64,000 bases of DNA from AP-15 sp963845735 (GTDB lineage Bacteria > Pseudomonadota > Alphaproteobacteria > ATCC43930 > CGMCC-115725): contig CAWJTR010000011.1 of NCBI GenBank assembly GCA_963845735.1, positions 62,001-126,000 of the forward strand, given 5' to 3'. Made by a program: the position numbers and the translations under genes. Below, in pieces: positions 16,364-26,559 of the stretch. Every line of letters starts with the position of its first letter. Positions within the stretch are counted from its first letter, which is position 1. Under the pieces are notes generated by a model. That model did not search any database, was not told where the DNA came from, and was given only the letters and a program-made list of their open reading frames with translations.

Positions 16364-17413
16364 TCACGGTTCGTATACCGCAAAGCATTTGTTGGAGTTG
16401 AAAATCCAGCTTTCGACAAACGACGTTTCGGTCGGCCGCCTTTCGAGCGCGTTCATCGCGCCCATCAGGCACATCCAGTTCAGGATCTCCTGCTGGCCGC
16501 TGTCTTCGACCGCGCTCAGCGGACGCTCGCGCCAGGCCGCGTAGTCGCTCCTCACCAGCGCGTCGTATAGCCCGCGGTCGGCCGGAACATCCGGATAGAG
16601 CAGATAGTTCTTCGGCGTCAGAAACGCGTGCGACCAGCTCGACGAGGCGATCAGCGCCACCCGGTACGGACTGTCGGCGACGACCCTGGCGCAGGCCGCA
16701 CCGAGGTCGAAGCAGCGCCATGGAAGCGGGGAGGGCGGATCGAGGTCGTCCTCAGACGGTAGTTCGCTCAACGAGCGCACGCCGGCGTGTTGGGCGATGA
16801 CCCGACGACCATAGCAATTAACCTGGAACGGCAGCACCGGATAGGGGAAGCCTTTCCGGTCGTAATCCATGAACAGCAACGTGTTCAGAAACGCGTGGCC
16901 GAGCTGGTGGTGCAGCGGGCGATAGGCATAGGAAACGTCAAACCCGGTTTCGATCATCTTACCGGCGATGTATTTGCCGGCGCCCGGGTGGCCCTTATAT
17001 TCGAAAACCTTGTCTTTGGGCTCGTTCCACGCATTCTCGGCGCGATAATATTCCCACGGCTTCGGCGCCATCCCTTCGTAAGCCAGCAGGCAAAACGGCG
17101 GGATGATGTCTTCGCGGAAATTTTCGTACTGGTCGTCGCCCCAGATCACGACCAAGTCGGGGGCGAACTCGTCGAGAACCCGGCGCGCGTTGCGGAACCC
17201 CGATATCAGCGCCTCGCGATGCCGCCGCGCCGCGGACAGCCCCTGGTCGGCGCCGTATTCCTCGCGCATTGCCGCCGGCCAGCCCTCGGGATGGCGATAT
17301 TGCTCGGGCAGCGCCGGATCGTCGAGGATGCGCTTCAGGATCCGCCCCATGCTCTCGTCGGTTCCCGAAAGCGGCGGAAAGTGGGTGACGCCGAGGCCCA
17401 GAATCTCTCCCAT
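16364..17413 (-). CDS. LigB-superfamily extradiol ring-cleavage dioxygenase
   Basis: An intact protein of 349 residues that belongs to the class III (LigB) extradiol dioxygenase superfamily, Fe(II) enzymes that open catechol-type rings. The N-terminal metal-binding segment GLGVTHFPPLSG and the LVVIWGDDQYENF segment are characteristic. HHQLGHAF and SSSWSHAF supply further histidines for the active site. It is the first gene of the minus-strand cluster with two ferritin-like proteins, two ferredoxins and an amidohydrolase. This context points to an aromatic or heteroaromatic degradation route. The substrate is not identifiable from sequence. Confidence 0.85.
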   Translation of the reverse strand: MGEILGLGVTHFPPLSGTDESMGRILKRILDDPALPEQYRHPEGWPAAMREEYGADQGLSAARRHREALISGFRNARRVLDEFAPDLVVIWGDDQYENFREDIIPPFCLLAYEGMAPKPWEYYRAENAWNEPKDKVFEYKGHPGAGKYIAGKMIETGFDVSYAYRPLHHQLGHAFLNTLLFMDYDRKGFPYPVLPFQVNCYGRRVIAQHAGVRSLSELPSEDDLDPPSPLPWRCFDLGAACARVVADSPYRVALIASSSWSHAFLTPKNYLLYPDVPADRGLYDALVRSDYAAWRERPLSAVEDSGQQEILNWMCLMGAMNALERRPTETSFVESWIFNSNKCFAVYEP

Positions 17414-17646
17414 GTCTAATCCTCCCAAGGCGCACGAAGCGCGATCACTGGGGGTACGTTTGCGGGGCCATTTTGTCAAGGTTCGCACTGCGGCACGACC
17501 CGGCAATTCGCCGTCAGCCAATGTCGAATTTACTTCTGCGAAAGACAAGGACCGAGGATTTCGCCCGATGTCGCCGCGGCGTTGCAAAAACCGGCTTGGT
17601 TGTGGCAAGAACGCGCCGGGGGTTAGAGGACCGAAGGGGATCTGCG

Positions 17647-18660
17647 ATGGCCGCTCGTCGCCTTAGCCGACGGATAATGCTTGCCGCGCCGCTCGCCGCC
17701 ACGGCAGGCACCTTGACCGGGTCGTCGGCCAGGGGAGCCGAGGGCGACTTTTATGCGTTCCTCGACACGGTCCGGCGCGAGGCCGCCGCGCGGGGAATCC
17801 GGCTGTCGACGGTCGATACCGCCCTGCGCAGCGCCGAATATCTGCCGCATGTCATCGAGCTTGACCGGCACCAGCCCGAACAAGTGCTGACTTTTGCCCA
17901 ATATCTGCAAAAGACGGTAAGCCCGCAGCGCATCGAGAATGCGCGCCGTCAGCTGTTCGACAACCGATTGCTGCTCGACGCGGTGCGGCGACGCTATGAC
18001 GTCGAGCCTCGCCTTATCGTCGCTCTGTGGGGTCTCGAAAGCGATTTCGGCGCGGTCACCGGCAATTATCTGGTCGTCTCGTCGCTGGCCACGCTCGGTT
18101 TCGACGGGCGGCGCGGCCCCTATTTTCGCGGTGAGCTGATCTCGGCGTTGCGGATCATCGATCAGGGAAACGTTGCGGCCCCGGATATGACCGGCTCATG
18201 GGCAGGGGCCATGGGCCAATGCCAATTCATGCCATCGACTTTTCTCGGTTATGCCGTCGACTTCGACGGCGACGGACGGCGTAACATTTGGACTGACCGC
18301 GGTGACGTTCTGGCCTCGATCGCCAATTTCATCGGGCATCTCGGCTGGCACAACGACGAGACCTGGGGACGGGCGGTGTTGCTGCCGCCGGGTTTCGATG
18401 CGCGCTTTACCGGGCTGGGGGTCAGGCGGCCGACCGGCGAGTGGAGCCGGCTGGGCGTCCGCAATGCCGATTCGAGCCCGCTTCCAGCTCGGGAGATCGA
18501 GGCCTCGCTGGTCTTGCCGGGGGGTGCCGACGGTCCGGCGCTGCTCGTCTTCAGCAATTTCCGGACGATCATGCGGTGGAACAACTCGGTCTATTTTGCT
18601 GCCGCAGTCGGCTATCTCGCCGACAGCATGTCGGGTCAGGAGCGCATCGAGCACGGCTGA
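17647..18660 (+). CDS. Lytic murein transglycosylase (MltB family)
   Basis: A 337-residue periplasmic enzyme that cleaves peptidoglycan glycan strands to form anhydro-muropeptides. The catalytic Glu is E131 in LWGLESDFGAVTGN. GSWAGAMGQCQFMPSTF and VDFDGDGRRNIW (an EF-hand-like loop) are typical of the MltB type. The signal peptide carries a twin-arginine-like start (LSRRIMLAAP) and ends near SSARGA, so Tat export is possible. The 233-base gap before it, shared with the divergent dioxygenase cluster, should hold both promoters, but I cannot mark a convincing one. It begins the rlpA-dacA-tmk group. Confidence 0.93.
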   Translation: MAARRLSRRIMLAAPLAATAGTLTGSSARGAEGDFYAFLDTVRREAAARGIRLSTVDTALRSAEYLPHVIELDRHQPEQVLTFAQYLQKTVSPQRIENARRQLFDNRLLLDAVRRRYDVEPRLIVALWGLESDFGAVTGNYLVVSSLATLGFDGRRGPYFRGELISALRIIDQGNVAAPDMTGSWAGAMGQCQFMPSTFLGYAVDFDGDGRRNIWTDRGDVLASIANFIGHLGWHNDETWGRAVLLPPGFDARFTGLGVRRPTGEWSRLGVRNADSSPLPAREIEASLVLPGGADGPALLVFSNFRTIMRWNNSVYFAAAVGYLADSMSGQERIEHG

Positions 18661-18687
18661 TCGCTGACGAGTGGGGGGATCGGGGGA

Positions 18688-19737
18688 ATGAATGTCGCCG
18701 GCCGGATGCGGGCTTCGGCGCCTATGGCTATTATCGGTCTAGCGCTTGCCGGCTGCGGTTCACAGCCGCACACGGGGACTTACCACAGCGGCGGCAACCA
18801 CTACGTCGCCGGGCATCCGATGTACAGGGTCGGCGAACCGTATGAAATCAAGGGTGTCTGGTATTATCCGGCGGTCGATTACAATTACGACAAAACCGGG
18901 ATCGCTTCCTGGTATGGCGAGCAATTCCACGGGCGATACACGGCGAATGGCGAAATCTTCGACCTGAACCAGCTGACGGCGGCCCACACGACCCTGCCGA
19001 TGCCAAGTATCGTCGAGGTGACCAATCTCCAAAACGGCCGCTCGCTGCAATTGCGGGTCAACGATCGAGGTCCTTTTGTCGACGGCCGCCTGATCGACGT
19101 GTCGCGCCGGGCGGCGCAGCTGCTCGGCTTCGAGACCAAGGGCACCACCCCGGTTCGGGTCAGGATCCTCAAGGACGCCAGCATCCAGGTTGCCGAGGAG
19201 GCCATGCGCAACGGCGGCGGCGCGATCATGCTCGCCCAGGCAGCGAGCGCGCCGCCGCCGATGGCACAGCCTGCGCTCCAACCCTATGCCGCGAAGGGTC
19301 TGCCGCCCTCAGCGGTCGCAGCCAATGTCGTGGCGGGACCGATCGTCGACACGCAAACAGCAGCGTTGCCGCCGCCGGCGCGTTCACCTAACGTCGTGGC
19401 GGGGCCGCCATCGGCGCCCGCGCCGAACGTTGTTGCGGGACCGACCGTCGACACACAAATGCCAACTTCACCGCCCAGGGTGGCCGCTGGCCCGATCGAG
19501 TTGCCGTCAGGCCGGATCTTCGTCCAGGCCGGCGCGTTCTCGGTGCGGGACAACGCGCAGCGCGTGCAATCGCGCATCGCCCCGCTGGGCAGTGTCCAGG
19601 TGATGACAGCCTCGGTCAAAGGGATTGAGGTATACCGCGTGCGGCTCGGCCCGGTGGAGAGCGCAGAACAGGCGGACCGCTTGTTGCAGCGCGTCGTCAA
19701 CAGCGGTTACCGCGAGGCGCGGATCGTTACCGACTAA
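18688..19737 (+). CDS. rlpA: RlpA-family septal lipoprotein with SPOR domain
   Basis: A lipoprotein of 349 residues (lipobox LAGC near residue 23). A double-psi beta-barrel at about residues 70-160 (GIASWYGEQFHGRYTANGE, then VNDRGPFVDGRLIDVSRRAA) is followed by a Pro/Ala-rich linker and a C-terminal SPOR domain (RIFVQAGAFSVRDNAQRV). RlpA proteins act at division septa on peptidoglycan lacking stem peptides. The linker contains three near-identical NVVAGP units, a small internal repeat. It lies between mltB and dacA, all cell-wall genes. Confidence 0.94.
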   Translation: MNVAGRMRASAPMAIIGLALAGCGSQPHTGTYHSGGNHYVAGHPMYRVGEPYEIKGVWYYPAVDYNYDKTGIASWYGEQFHGRYTANGEIFDLNQLTAAHTTLPMPSIVEVTNLQNGRSLQLRVNDRGPFVDGRLIDVSRRAAQLLGFETKGTTPVRVRILKDASIQVAEEAMRNGGGAIMLAQAASAPPPMAQPALQPYAAKGLPPSAVAANVVAGPIVDTQTAALPPPARSPNVVAGPPSAPAPNVVAGPTVDTQMPTSPPRVAAGPIELPSGRIFVQAGAFSVRDNAQRVQSRIAPLGSVQVMTASVKGIEVYRVRLGPVESAEQADRLLQRVVNSGYREARIVTD

Positions 19738-19767
19738 AGGTCGCGCAGCGAACTTAGGCGAACGGAA

Positions 19768-20986
19768 ATGAGCATGGCTCCGCGTTTCGTCGGATTTCTG
19801 ATCGTTGCGCTGCTGACCGTCGGTCTCGCGTGTCAACCCGCGGCGGCAAAAATCCGCGCGAAGGCGAAGGCGGCCATCCCGACCCCGACAGCAACTGCAG
19901 CGGCCACGCCGGCCGCCGGCATCGATACCGAAGCGACGCACGCGCTCATCATCGAGGTCGAGACCGGCGCCGTGCTCCTCGACAAGGGCGCCGATGACCG
20001 CATGCCGCCAGCCTCGATGGGCAAGCTGATGACAGCCTACGTCGTCTTCGGCATGCTGAGGGACGGGAGAGCTAAGCTCGATGATGAGCTGCCTGTCAGC
20101 GAGAACGCTTGGCGAACCGGGGGATCGAAGATGTTCGTTCCGCTCGGCGAGCACGTCAAAATCGCCGATCTGATACGCGGCATGATCATCCAGTCGGGCA
20201 ACGACGCCTGCGTCGTGCTCGCCGAAGGACTCGCCGGAAGCGTCGAGGCGTTTGTCGATCTGATGAACCAAAAGGCCAAGGAGATCGGGCTCAAGGATAG
20301 CCATTTCGCCAATGTCGACGGCCTGCCGGATCCTAACGAGTGGATGACAGCGCGCGATCTGGCGACCTTGGCGACACGCACGATCAAGGACTTTCCTGAA
20401 TACTACAAGATCTACAGCGAGATGGATTTTACCTTTAACAACATCAAGCAGGGCAACCGTAACCCATTGCTTTACAAGAATGATGGCGCTGACGGGCTGA
20501 AGACCGGGCATACCGAGGAGGCAGGATTTAGCCTGACCGCTTCGGTGCTGCGCGGCGATCGCCGCATCGTCATGGTCCTCGGCGGGCTGCCGACGATGAA
20601 GGCGCGGGCCGCAGGAAAGCGAAAGGCTGATCGACTGGGCGTTTCGCGAATACAACGACTATCGCCTGTTCAGCTCCGGCGACACGGTGGACGAGGCCCC
20701 GGTCTGGCTCGGCGCCGACGCGCGGGTCCCGCTTACGGTCGCCAAGGATCTGGTCGTAACCCTGCCGCGCCGGGCGCGCGCGGGGATGAAAGTCACCGTC
20801 GAATACGACAGCCCGCTTCCGGCCCCGATTACCAAGGGCGAGGCCGTCGGCAAGATCGTCATCACCGCTCCCGGCACGGCCCCGATCGAGGCGCCGTTGA
20901 CCGCCGCGGCCGAGGTCCCCCGGATGAATGCGGTCGGCCGTATCGCGACGCTCGCGGGCTATCTGGTCTGGGGCCAACGGCACTGA
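19768..20986 (+). CDS. dacA: D-alanyl-D-alanine carboxypeptidase (PBP5/DacA type), frameshifted
   Basis: Secreted serine DD-carboxypeptidase that trims the terminal D-Ala from muropeptides. A signal peptide ends near QPAAA. The active site is complete: S83-x-x-K86 (SMGK), S143-G-N and K245-T-G. The C-terminal beta-sandwich domain (APVWLGADARVPLTV) lies one frame on. Removing the G at 20611 restores QESERLIDWAFREYNDYRLF, the family's junction sequence. A final hydrophobic segment (GRIATLAGYLVW) is likely the membrane anchor. It ends six bases before tmk. Confidence 0.92.
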
Positions 20987-20991
20987 GCCGG

Positions 20992-21633
20992 ATGCCGCGC
21001 GGCCGGTTCATCACCGTCGAGGGCGGCGAAGGCGCCGGCAAGTCTACCCAGGTCGCGCTGCTGGTCGCGGCACTCGAACGCGCCGGGATCTCGGCGCTGG
21101 CGACGCGTGAGCCAGGCGGATCTCCAGGCGCCGAGGCGATCCGGCGGCTGTTGCTCGAAGGCGAGGGCGCGCGCTGGGACGCACAGAGTGAGACGCTGCT
21201 GCTCACCGCAGCCCGGCGCGACCATGTCATGCGGGTAATCGAGCCGGCTCTCGTACGAGGGATGTGGGTGGTATCCGACCGCTTCGCCGATTCGACGCTC
21301 GCCTATCAGGGATACGGGCGGGGGCTCGCGGCGGCGGAGATTGCCGCGCTGCAGCGGTTTGCACTCGGCGATTTCGCACCGGATCTGACGTTAATCCTGG
21401 ATCTGCCGGCCGCGGTCGGGCTCGCCCGCGCGGCGGCCCGGTCGCCTGCGGCCGACCGGTTCGAGCGCCTCGATCCGAGCTTTCACGAGAGATTGCGCCA
21501 AGGGTTCCGTGAGATCGCCGCCGCCGAACCCGGCCGCTGCGTGCTGATCGACGCTTCCGGCGAACCGGAGGCAGTGCACCGCGCCGTGCTCGCCGCGGTG
21601 GCGCAGCGACTCGGTGGGGCGCTCAGCGCCTGA
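20992..21633 (+). CDS. tmk: Thymidylate kinase
   Basis: Phosphorylates dTMP to dTDP. The P-loop GGEGAGKST starts at about residue 11. The TREPGGSPGAE motif, DRFADSTLAYQG and the LID region (ADRFERLDPSFHERL) are all present. It is intact at 213 residues. The order dacA-tmk-holB-metG-tatD is widely conserved in alphaproteobacteria, and the genes are spaced for one transcript. Confidence 0.96.
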   Translation: MPRGRFITVEGGEGAGKSTQVALLVAALERAGISALATREPGGSPGAEAIRRLLLEGEGARWDAQSETLLLTAARRDHVMRVIEPALVRGMWVVSDRFADSTLAYQGYGRGLAAAEIAALQRFALGDFAPDLTLILDLPAAVGLARAAARSPAADRFERLDPSFHERLRQGFREIAAAEPGRCVLIDASGEPEAVHRAVLAAVAQRLGGALSA

Positions 21634-21685
21634 GGGGACGCATGCAGCGGCATCGACCCTTCGTTGAGCGCAGGCCGCGGCCTCG

Positions 21686-22812
21686 ATGGCCCGCGCGGTA
21701 GAGCCGGCGGCTGAAGCGGAGAGCGCGGCGCCGGCGCCGCGGGCGAACCCGCATCTCGTCGGCCATGAGAGCGCCGAGCGCGAGCTCGAGCGCCTTTACC
21801 GCATGGGCCGGCTGCCCCACGCAATACTGCTCGGCGGGCCGCGCGGCATCGGCAAGGCGACTTTGGCCTTTCGCTTTGCCCGGTTTTTGCTCGCGCAGGG
21901 CAGGCAGGACGGCGGCGCCGGGGCCGATTTTTTCGGCGGCCAGGGCGAAACCGGGCTCGCGGTCGATCCTGAAAGCGGCGTGTTCCGCCGCATCGCGGCG
22001 AGTGGTCATGCCGATCTGTTGACCGTCGAACGCGGCCTGGGACCAGCGGCGCCGGCGGTTGCGCGGCGAGATCGTTGTCGAGGATACCCGCGCGATCGCC
22101 GAGTTTTTTCGGCTGACGGCGGCGGAGGAAGGGTGGCGCGTCGTCATCGTCGACGGCGCCGAGGAGATGAACCGTAACGCCGCGAATGCGGTTTTGAAAA
22201 TCCTCGAAGAGCCGCCCGCCGCGCGCTTTGCTGCTGCTGGTCAGCCACAGCCCCGGCCGATTGTTGCCGACGATCCGGTCGCGCTGTCGCCGGCTGATGC
22301 TGGCGCCGCCGGCGGCCCCGATAGCCGCTGAGCTGATCCGCCGCTTTCGCCCGCAGCTCGACGAGGTCGAGGCCGCGGCGCTGGCGGCGGTTTGCGCCGG
22401 CAGCATCGGACGCGCGCTCGAGCTCGCAGACAGCGGCGGGCTCGCCCTCTATCGATCGGTGCTCGACCTGCTGTCGCAGGCCCCGGCGATCGATATTGCG
22501 AGGCTGCATGGCTTCGCCGACCGGCTCGCCCGCGTCGACGCCGAGGACGCCTATCGCGCGAGCGCGGAATTGTTGTCGCAGTTTCTGTCGCGCTTGACGG
22601 CGGGGGCGGCGCGCGGTGCGCTCGACGGGAACGAGATCGTCGCCGGCGAGGGAGCGGCGATGCAGCGCCTCGCCGCTCGCGCGGATCCCGCGCGCTGGGC
22701 CGGACTGCGCTCGGAAATCGAGCGCAGTTTCGTCGCTGCCGATGAGCTCAATCTCGACCGCAAGCAGACGGTGCTCGGCGCCTTCTTTGCCATCGCCGAG
22801 ATGTCGCGCTAG
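21686..22812 (+). CDS. holB: DNA polymerase III delta-prime subunit, frameshifted twice
   Basis: Clamp-loader AAA+ subunit. Walker A is GGPRGIGKAT; the middle part reads RGEIVVEDTRAIAEFFRLTAAEEGWRVV and then AANAVLKILEEPP; the sensor region is LLLVSHSPGRLLPTIRSRC. These three parts occupy successive frames, with apparent extra bases near 22050 and 22221. Joined, they give a normal-length protein of about 375 residues. Because the gene is essential in known bacteria, sequence error is likelier than loss. Confidence 0.88.
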
Positions 22813-22881
22813 AAACGGCGTCACCGTCCGCGCGTTGGATCGTCGGCGGTTCCGGCCCATATCAGGGCTTTGGAGAGAATG

Positions 22882-24417
22882 ATGAGCGCCGACCGGCCCT
22901 TTTTTATCACGACGCCGATCTACTACGTCAACGACCTGCCGCATCTCGGCCACGCCTATACGACGGTGGCCTGCGACGCGTTGGCGCGGTTCATGCGGCT
23001 CGACGGCCGGCAAGTCAAATTCCTGACCGGCACCGACGAGCACGGCCAGAAAGTGGCGCAATCGGCGGCGGCGGCCGGTGTGTTGCCGCAGGAATTTGCC
23101 GATCGCAACTCGGCGAGGTTTCGCGAAGTCGCTCGGCTGTTAAACGTCTCGTACGACGAATTCATCCGCACGACCGAACCGCGCCACACTCGTGCCGTGC
23201 AGGCGCTATGGCAGGAATTGGACCGGCGCGGCGAAATTTATCTCGGCCGGTTTGCCGGCTGGTACGCCGTGCGCGACGAAGCTTTTTACGACGAGAGCGA
23301 ACTCGTCGACGGCAGGGCGCCGACCGGGGCCGAGGTCGAATGGCTCGAGGAGGAGAATTACTTTTTCCGGCTGTCGGCCTGGCAAGACCGGCTCTTGGCC
23401 TACTATGAAGAAAACCCCGAGGCGGTTGCGCCGCGCGGCCGGCGCAACGAGGTGGTCAGCTTTATCAGAGGCGGGCTGAAGGACCTGTCGATCTCGCGCA
23501 CCAGCTTCACCTGGGGCGTTCCGGTTCCCGGCCATCCCGGCCACATCGTCTATGTCTGGCTCGACGCGCTGATCAACTACATCACTGCCGCCGGCTATCC
23601 AGATGATTTAAGGGCATTTTCGTCCTATTGGCCGGCTGACCTGCACATGGTCGGCAAAGACATCGTACGCTTTCATGCGGTTTATTGGCCGGCCTTTCTG
23701 ATGGCGGCCGGGCTAGCGCCGCCGCGCCGCGTCTTTGCCCACGGATGGTGGACGGTGGAAGGCGAGAAGATGTCAAAATCGCTCGGCAACTTCATCCCGC
23801 CGCAGCAATTGGTCGACACTTATGGGGTCGATCCTGTGCGTTATTTTATGTTGCGTGAATTGCCCTTCGGCAGCGATGGTGATTTTTCACATCACGCGGT
23901 GGTGGGCCGCCTCAATGGCGACCTCGCCAATGATTTTGGCAATTTAGCGCAGCGCGTTCTGGTCATGATCAACCGTGACTGCGGCGCCACGGTGCCCGAA
24001 CCGGGCGCGCTCGCTGTCGGTCGACCAGGCCCTGCTCACGAGCGCTCGCAGTCTCCTGGAAATCGTGCGCAAGCATATGGAGGACCAAGCGTTTCATCTC
24101 GCGCTCGAGACCATCTGGCGGGTCGTTGCCGAGGCCAACCGTTATGTCGACGAGCAGGCGCCGTGGGTCGCTGCGGCGCACAGATCCGGGGCGGATGAAT
24201 ACGGTTCTCTATACCCTCGCCGAGACGATCCGGCATCTCGCAATTATGGCCCAACCTTTTGTCCCGGCTGCAGCCGGCGAAGCTTCTTGACCAACTCGCG
24301 GTATCCGGCGGGTCTCGCGACTTCGCCGCGCTCGCCGCGGCGCCATTGGTTCCGGGGACCCGATTGCCAAAGCCCGAGGGCATCTTTCCGCGCTTTGTCG
24401 AAGCACCGCCGATATGA
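22882..24417 (+). CDS. metG: Methionyl-tRNA synthetase, frameshifted
   Basis: Class I synthetase that charges initiator and elongator tRNA-Met. HIGH motif HLGHAY is at residues 21-26 and KMSKS at about residue 296, all in the first frame. The C-terminal anticodon-binding region runs through three further frames: VDQALLTSARSLLEIVRKHM, then MNTVLYTLAETIRHLAIMAQPF, then LPKPEGIFPRFVEAPPI. Apparent extra bases lie near 24013, 24195 and 24279. The ATG at 22882 (or 22879) has a GGAGAG site. The stop overlaps the tatD start (ATGA). Confidence 0.92.
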
Positions 24418-25215
24418 GCGGCGGGGAGGGCAGGGCGGCAATGCTGGTCGACAGCCATTGCCATCTCGACTTCGCCGATTTCGCCGCCGAGCGTGAAGCG
24501 GTCGATTGCGCGCGCGCGGGCGGCGGGCGTCGGGACGATGCTGACGATCGGCACCCGGCTCGACGAGTTCCAGGGCGTGCGCGCGATCGCCGAAGCCGAC
24601 CCGGACATCTGGTGCTCGGTCGGGGCCCATCCGCATGAGGCTGCAGACCACGCCGACCTGTTGCCCGATCAGTTGGTGGCGCTGACGGCGCATCCCAAGG
24701 TTGTCGGAATCGGCGAGACCGGGCTCGATTTCCACTATGATCTGAGCCCGCGCGACATGCAGGAGCGCGTCTTTCGCGCCCATATCGCGGCCTCGCGGGC
24801 GACCGGACTGCCGCTGATCATCCATGCCCGGGAAGCCGACAGCGAGATTGCCCGGATCCTCGACGAGGAACGGCCGCCGCCCGGGGTGCTGCATTGCTTT
24901 TCGAGCGGCCGGGCCTTGGCCGAGGCGGCGCTGGCGCTGGGCTTCTACATCTCGATCTCCGGCATCGTCACCTTCAAGAACGCCGACGATCTGCGCGCGA
25001 TCGTGCGCGACCTGCCGCTCGACCGCCTGCTGGTCGAGACCGACAGCCCCTATCTCGCCCCAGTACCGTACCGTGGCAAGCGCAACGAGCCGGCCTTTGT
25101 CAAGGCGACGGCGGCGGCGGTCGCGGCGCTGAAAGGCGTCGAGCCCGAGCGGTTGGCGGCGGTGACCAGCGCCAATTTCTTTCGCCTATTCAGCAAGGCG
25201 GCCGCGGTCGCCTGA
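24414..25215 (+). CDS. tatD: TatD-family metal-dependent deoxyribonuclease, frameshifted
   Basis: TIM-barrel hydrolase of the TatD family (3'-5' exonuclease or DNase activity known for E. coli TatD). The N-terminal metal motif is DSHCHLDF. GETGLDFHYD, IIHAREAD, HCFSSG and VETDSPYLAP follow in order. One extra G near 24504 separates the first 25 residues from the rest (expected EREAVIARARAAGVGTML). The stop overlaps the start of the next gene. It is a standard companion of metG in this class. Confidence 0.92.
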
Positions 25216-25988
25216 TGAGGGTGACCATCCTCGGTTGCGGCGCCTCGACCGGGGTGCCGGCGATCGGCCCCAACTGGGGCCGCTGCGACCCCACCGATCC
25301 GCGCAACCGCCGCCGCCGAGCATCGGTGCTGGTCGAAGTCGGCCCGGTCGCCATTCTGATCGACACCTCGCCCGATCTGCGCGAGCAGCTGATCGACGCT
25401 CGGGTCAGGCGGCTCGACGCGGTGGTGATGACCCATGCGCATGCCGACCATCTCCACGGCATCGACGATTTGCGCGGATTGAACCGGCTGATGGGCCAGG
25501 CGATCCCGCTGTGGGCCGACGCCGAGACCTTGGCGGAAATCGGCCGCCGGTTCGGTTACGTCCTGGAGCCGGTGTCCGAGCCGGGCCGATACTACAAGCC
25601 GACTTTGGCGCCGCACGAGATCAGCGGCCGGTTTGCGATCGGCGGCGTCGGCATCGTGCCGTTCGCGCAGGATCACGGGTTCAGCACGACGCTCGGCTTT
25701 CGCATCGGACCGATGGCGTATTCGACCGATGTGACCGCGCTCGACGACGACGCCTTTGCCGCAATCGCCGGCGTCGAGCTGTGGATCGTCGACTGCATGC
25801 GCCGCGCGCCGCACCCGACCCACAGCCATCTCGAACAGACGCTCGCCTGGATCGCCCGGGTATGCCCGCGGCGCGCCGTCTTGACCCACATGGATCACAG
25901 GCTCGACTATCGCGAGCTCAGCGCGGAATTGCCCGCCGGCGTCGAACCCGGCCAGGACGGCCTGGTCATCGAGCTGCCCGATCCATGA
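25215..25988 (+). CDS. MBL-fold metallo-hydrolase (PhnP-like)
   Basis: An intact 257-residue metallo-beta-lactamase-fold phosphodiesterase. The zinc motif HAHADHLHG is present, and GCGASTGVPAIGPNWG and STDVTALDDDA are typical of the PhnP or cyclic-phosphodiesterase group. The gene overlaps the tatD stop by one base (TGATG) and its own stop overlaps the next ATG, so it is translationally coupled. Its physiological substrate is unknown; in this tatD-linked context it is a general housekeeping phosphodiesterase. Confidence 0.9.
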   Translation: MRVTILGCGASTGVPAIGPNWGRCDPTDPRNRRRRASVLVEVGPVAILIDTSPDLREQLIDARVRRLDAVVMTHAHADHLHGIDDLRGLNRLMGQAIPLWADAETLAEIGRRFGYVLEPVSEPGRYYKPTLAPHEISGRFAIGGVGIVPFAQDHGFSTTLGFRIGPMAYSTDVTALDDDAFAAIAGVELWIVDCMRRAPHPTHSHLEQTLAWIARVCPRRAVLTHMDHRLDYRELSAELPAGVEPGQDGLVIELPDP

Positions 25989-26440
25989 TCCGTCACGCTC
26001 GCGCCGAAGACCAGGGCACGGTCGAAGCAATCGTCCACGCAGCCTATTCGGTCTATGTCGAGCGCATCGGCAAGCCGCCGGGTCCTATGCTGGACGACTA
26101 CGCGCTGTTAATCGACGAAGGTTTGGTCAGCCTCTTTGAAGACGGCGACGGCACGGTCGCCGGACTGCTCGTCCTGATCCGGAAAGCCGGGTACCTCCTG
26201 CTCGACAACATCGCCGTGCGCCCGGATCGCCAGGGTCGCGGTATTGGCCGCCGCCTGATCGCCTTTGCCGTATCCGAAGCGCGCCGCTTCGGATACGCCG
26301 AACTACGGCTCTACACCCATCGAAAGATGATCGAGAACATCGCGTTGTACGCGCGGGTGGGGTTTGTCGAGATCGGCCGTGGGCACGACGGCGGATACGA
26401 CCGCATCTTCATGGCGAAACCGATGGGCAATTTTCCATAA
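25985..26440 (+). CDS. GNAT-family N-acetyltransferase
   Basis: A complete GNAT domain in 151 residues. The acetyl-CoA binding motif is VRPDRQGRGIGRRLIAFA, preceded by beta-strand YLLLDNIAV and followed by LRLYTHRKMIENIALYARVGF. The acceptor is unknown. It overlaps the preceding metallo-hydrolase gene by four bases and ends the tatD run. An AT palindrome overlaps its stop codon. Confidence 0.88.
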   Translation: MIRHARAEDQGTVEAIVHAAYSVYVERIGKPPGPMLDDYALLIDEGLVSLFEDGDGTVAGLLVLIRKAGYLLLDNIAVRPDRQGRGIGRRLIAFAVSEARRFGYAELRLYTHRKMIENIALYARVGFVEIGRGHDGGYDRIFMAKPMGNFP

Positions 26441-26450
26441 TATATATTAT
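26437..26450. repeat. Perfect 14-base AT palindrome at the GNAT stop
   Basis: ATAATATATATTAT is its own reverse complement and includes the TAA stop of the GNAT gene. It is the most AT-rich stretch in this GC-rich window. It sits in the gap between convergent genes. No adjoining stem or T-run supports a terminator. Confidence 0.55.
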
Positions 26451-26559
26451 GCGACATTTGTTTGTAGGAGCCCTGTAGGCGCCCGACCAAAACGGCGCCC
26501 GTCTGCGCCGCCGACTAGGCTGGCCGCCAACTCACGTCTCGCCGTCGGGAGAGACGCTT

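Noticed and set aside
20608..20630. Programmed frameshift in dacA
   Set aside because: No slippery heptamer or downstream pseudoknot is evident, and similar single-base insertions occur throughout the window, so an isolated recoding event is not supported.
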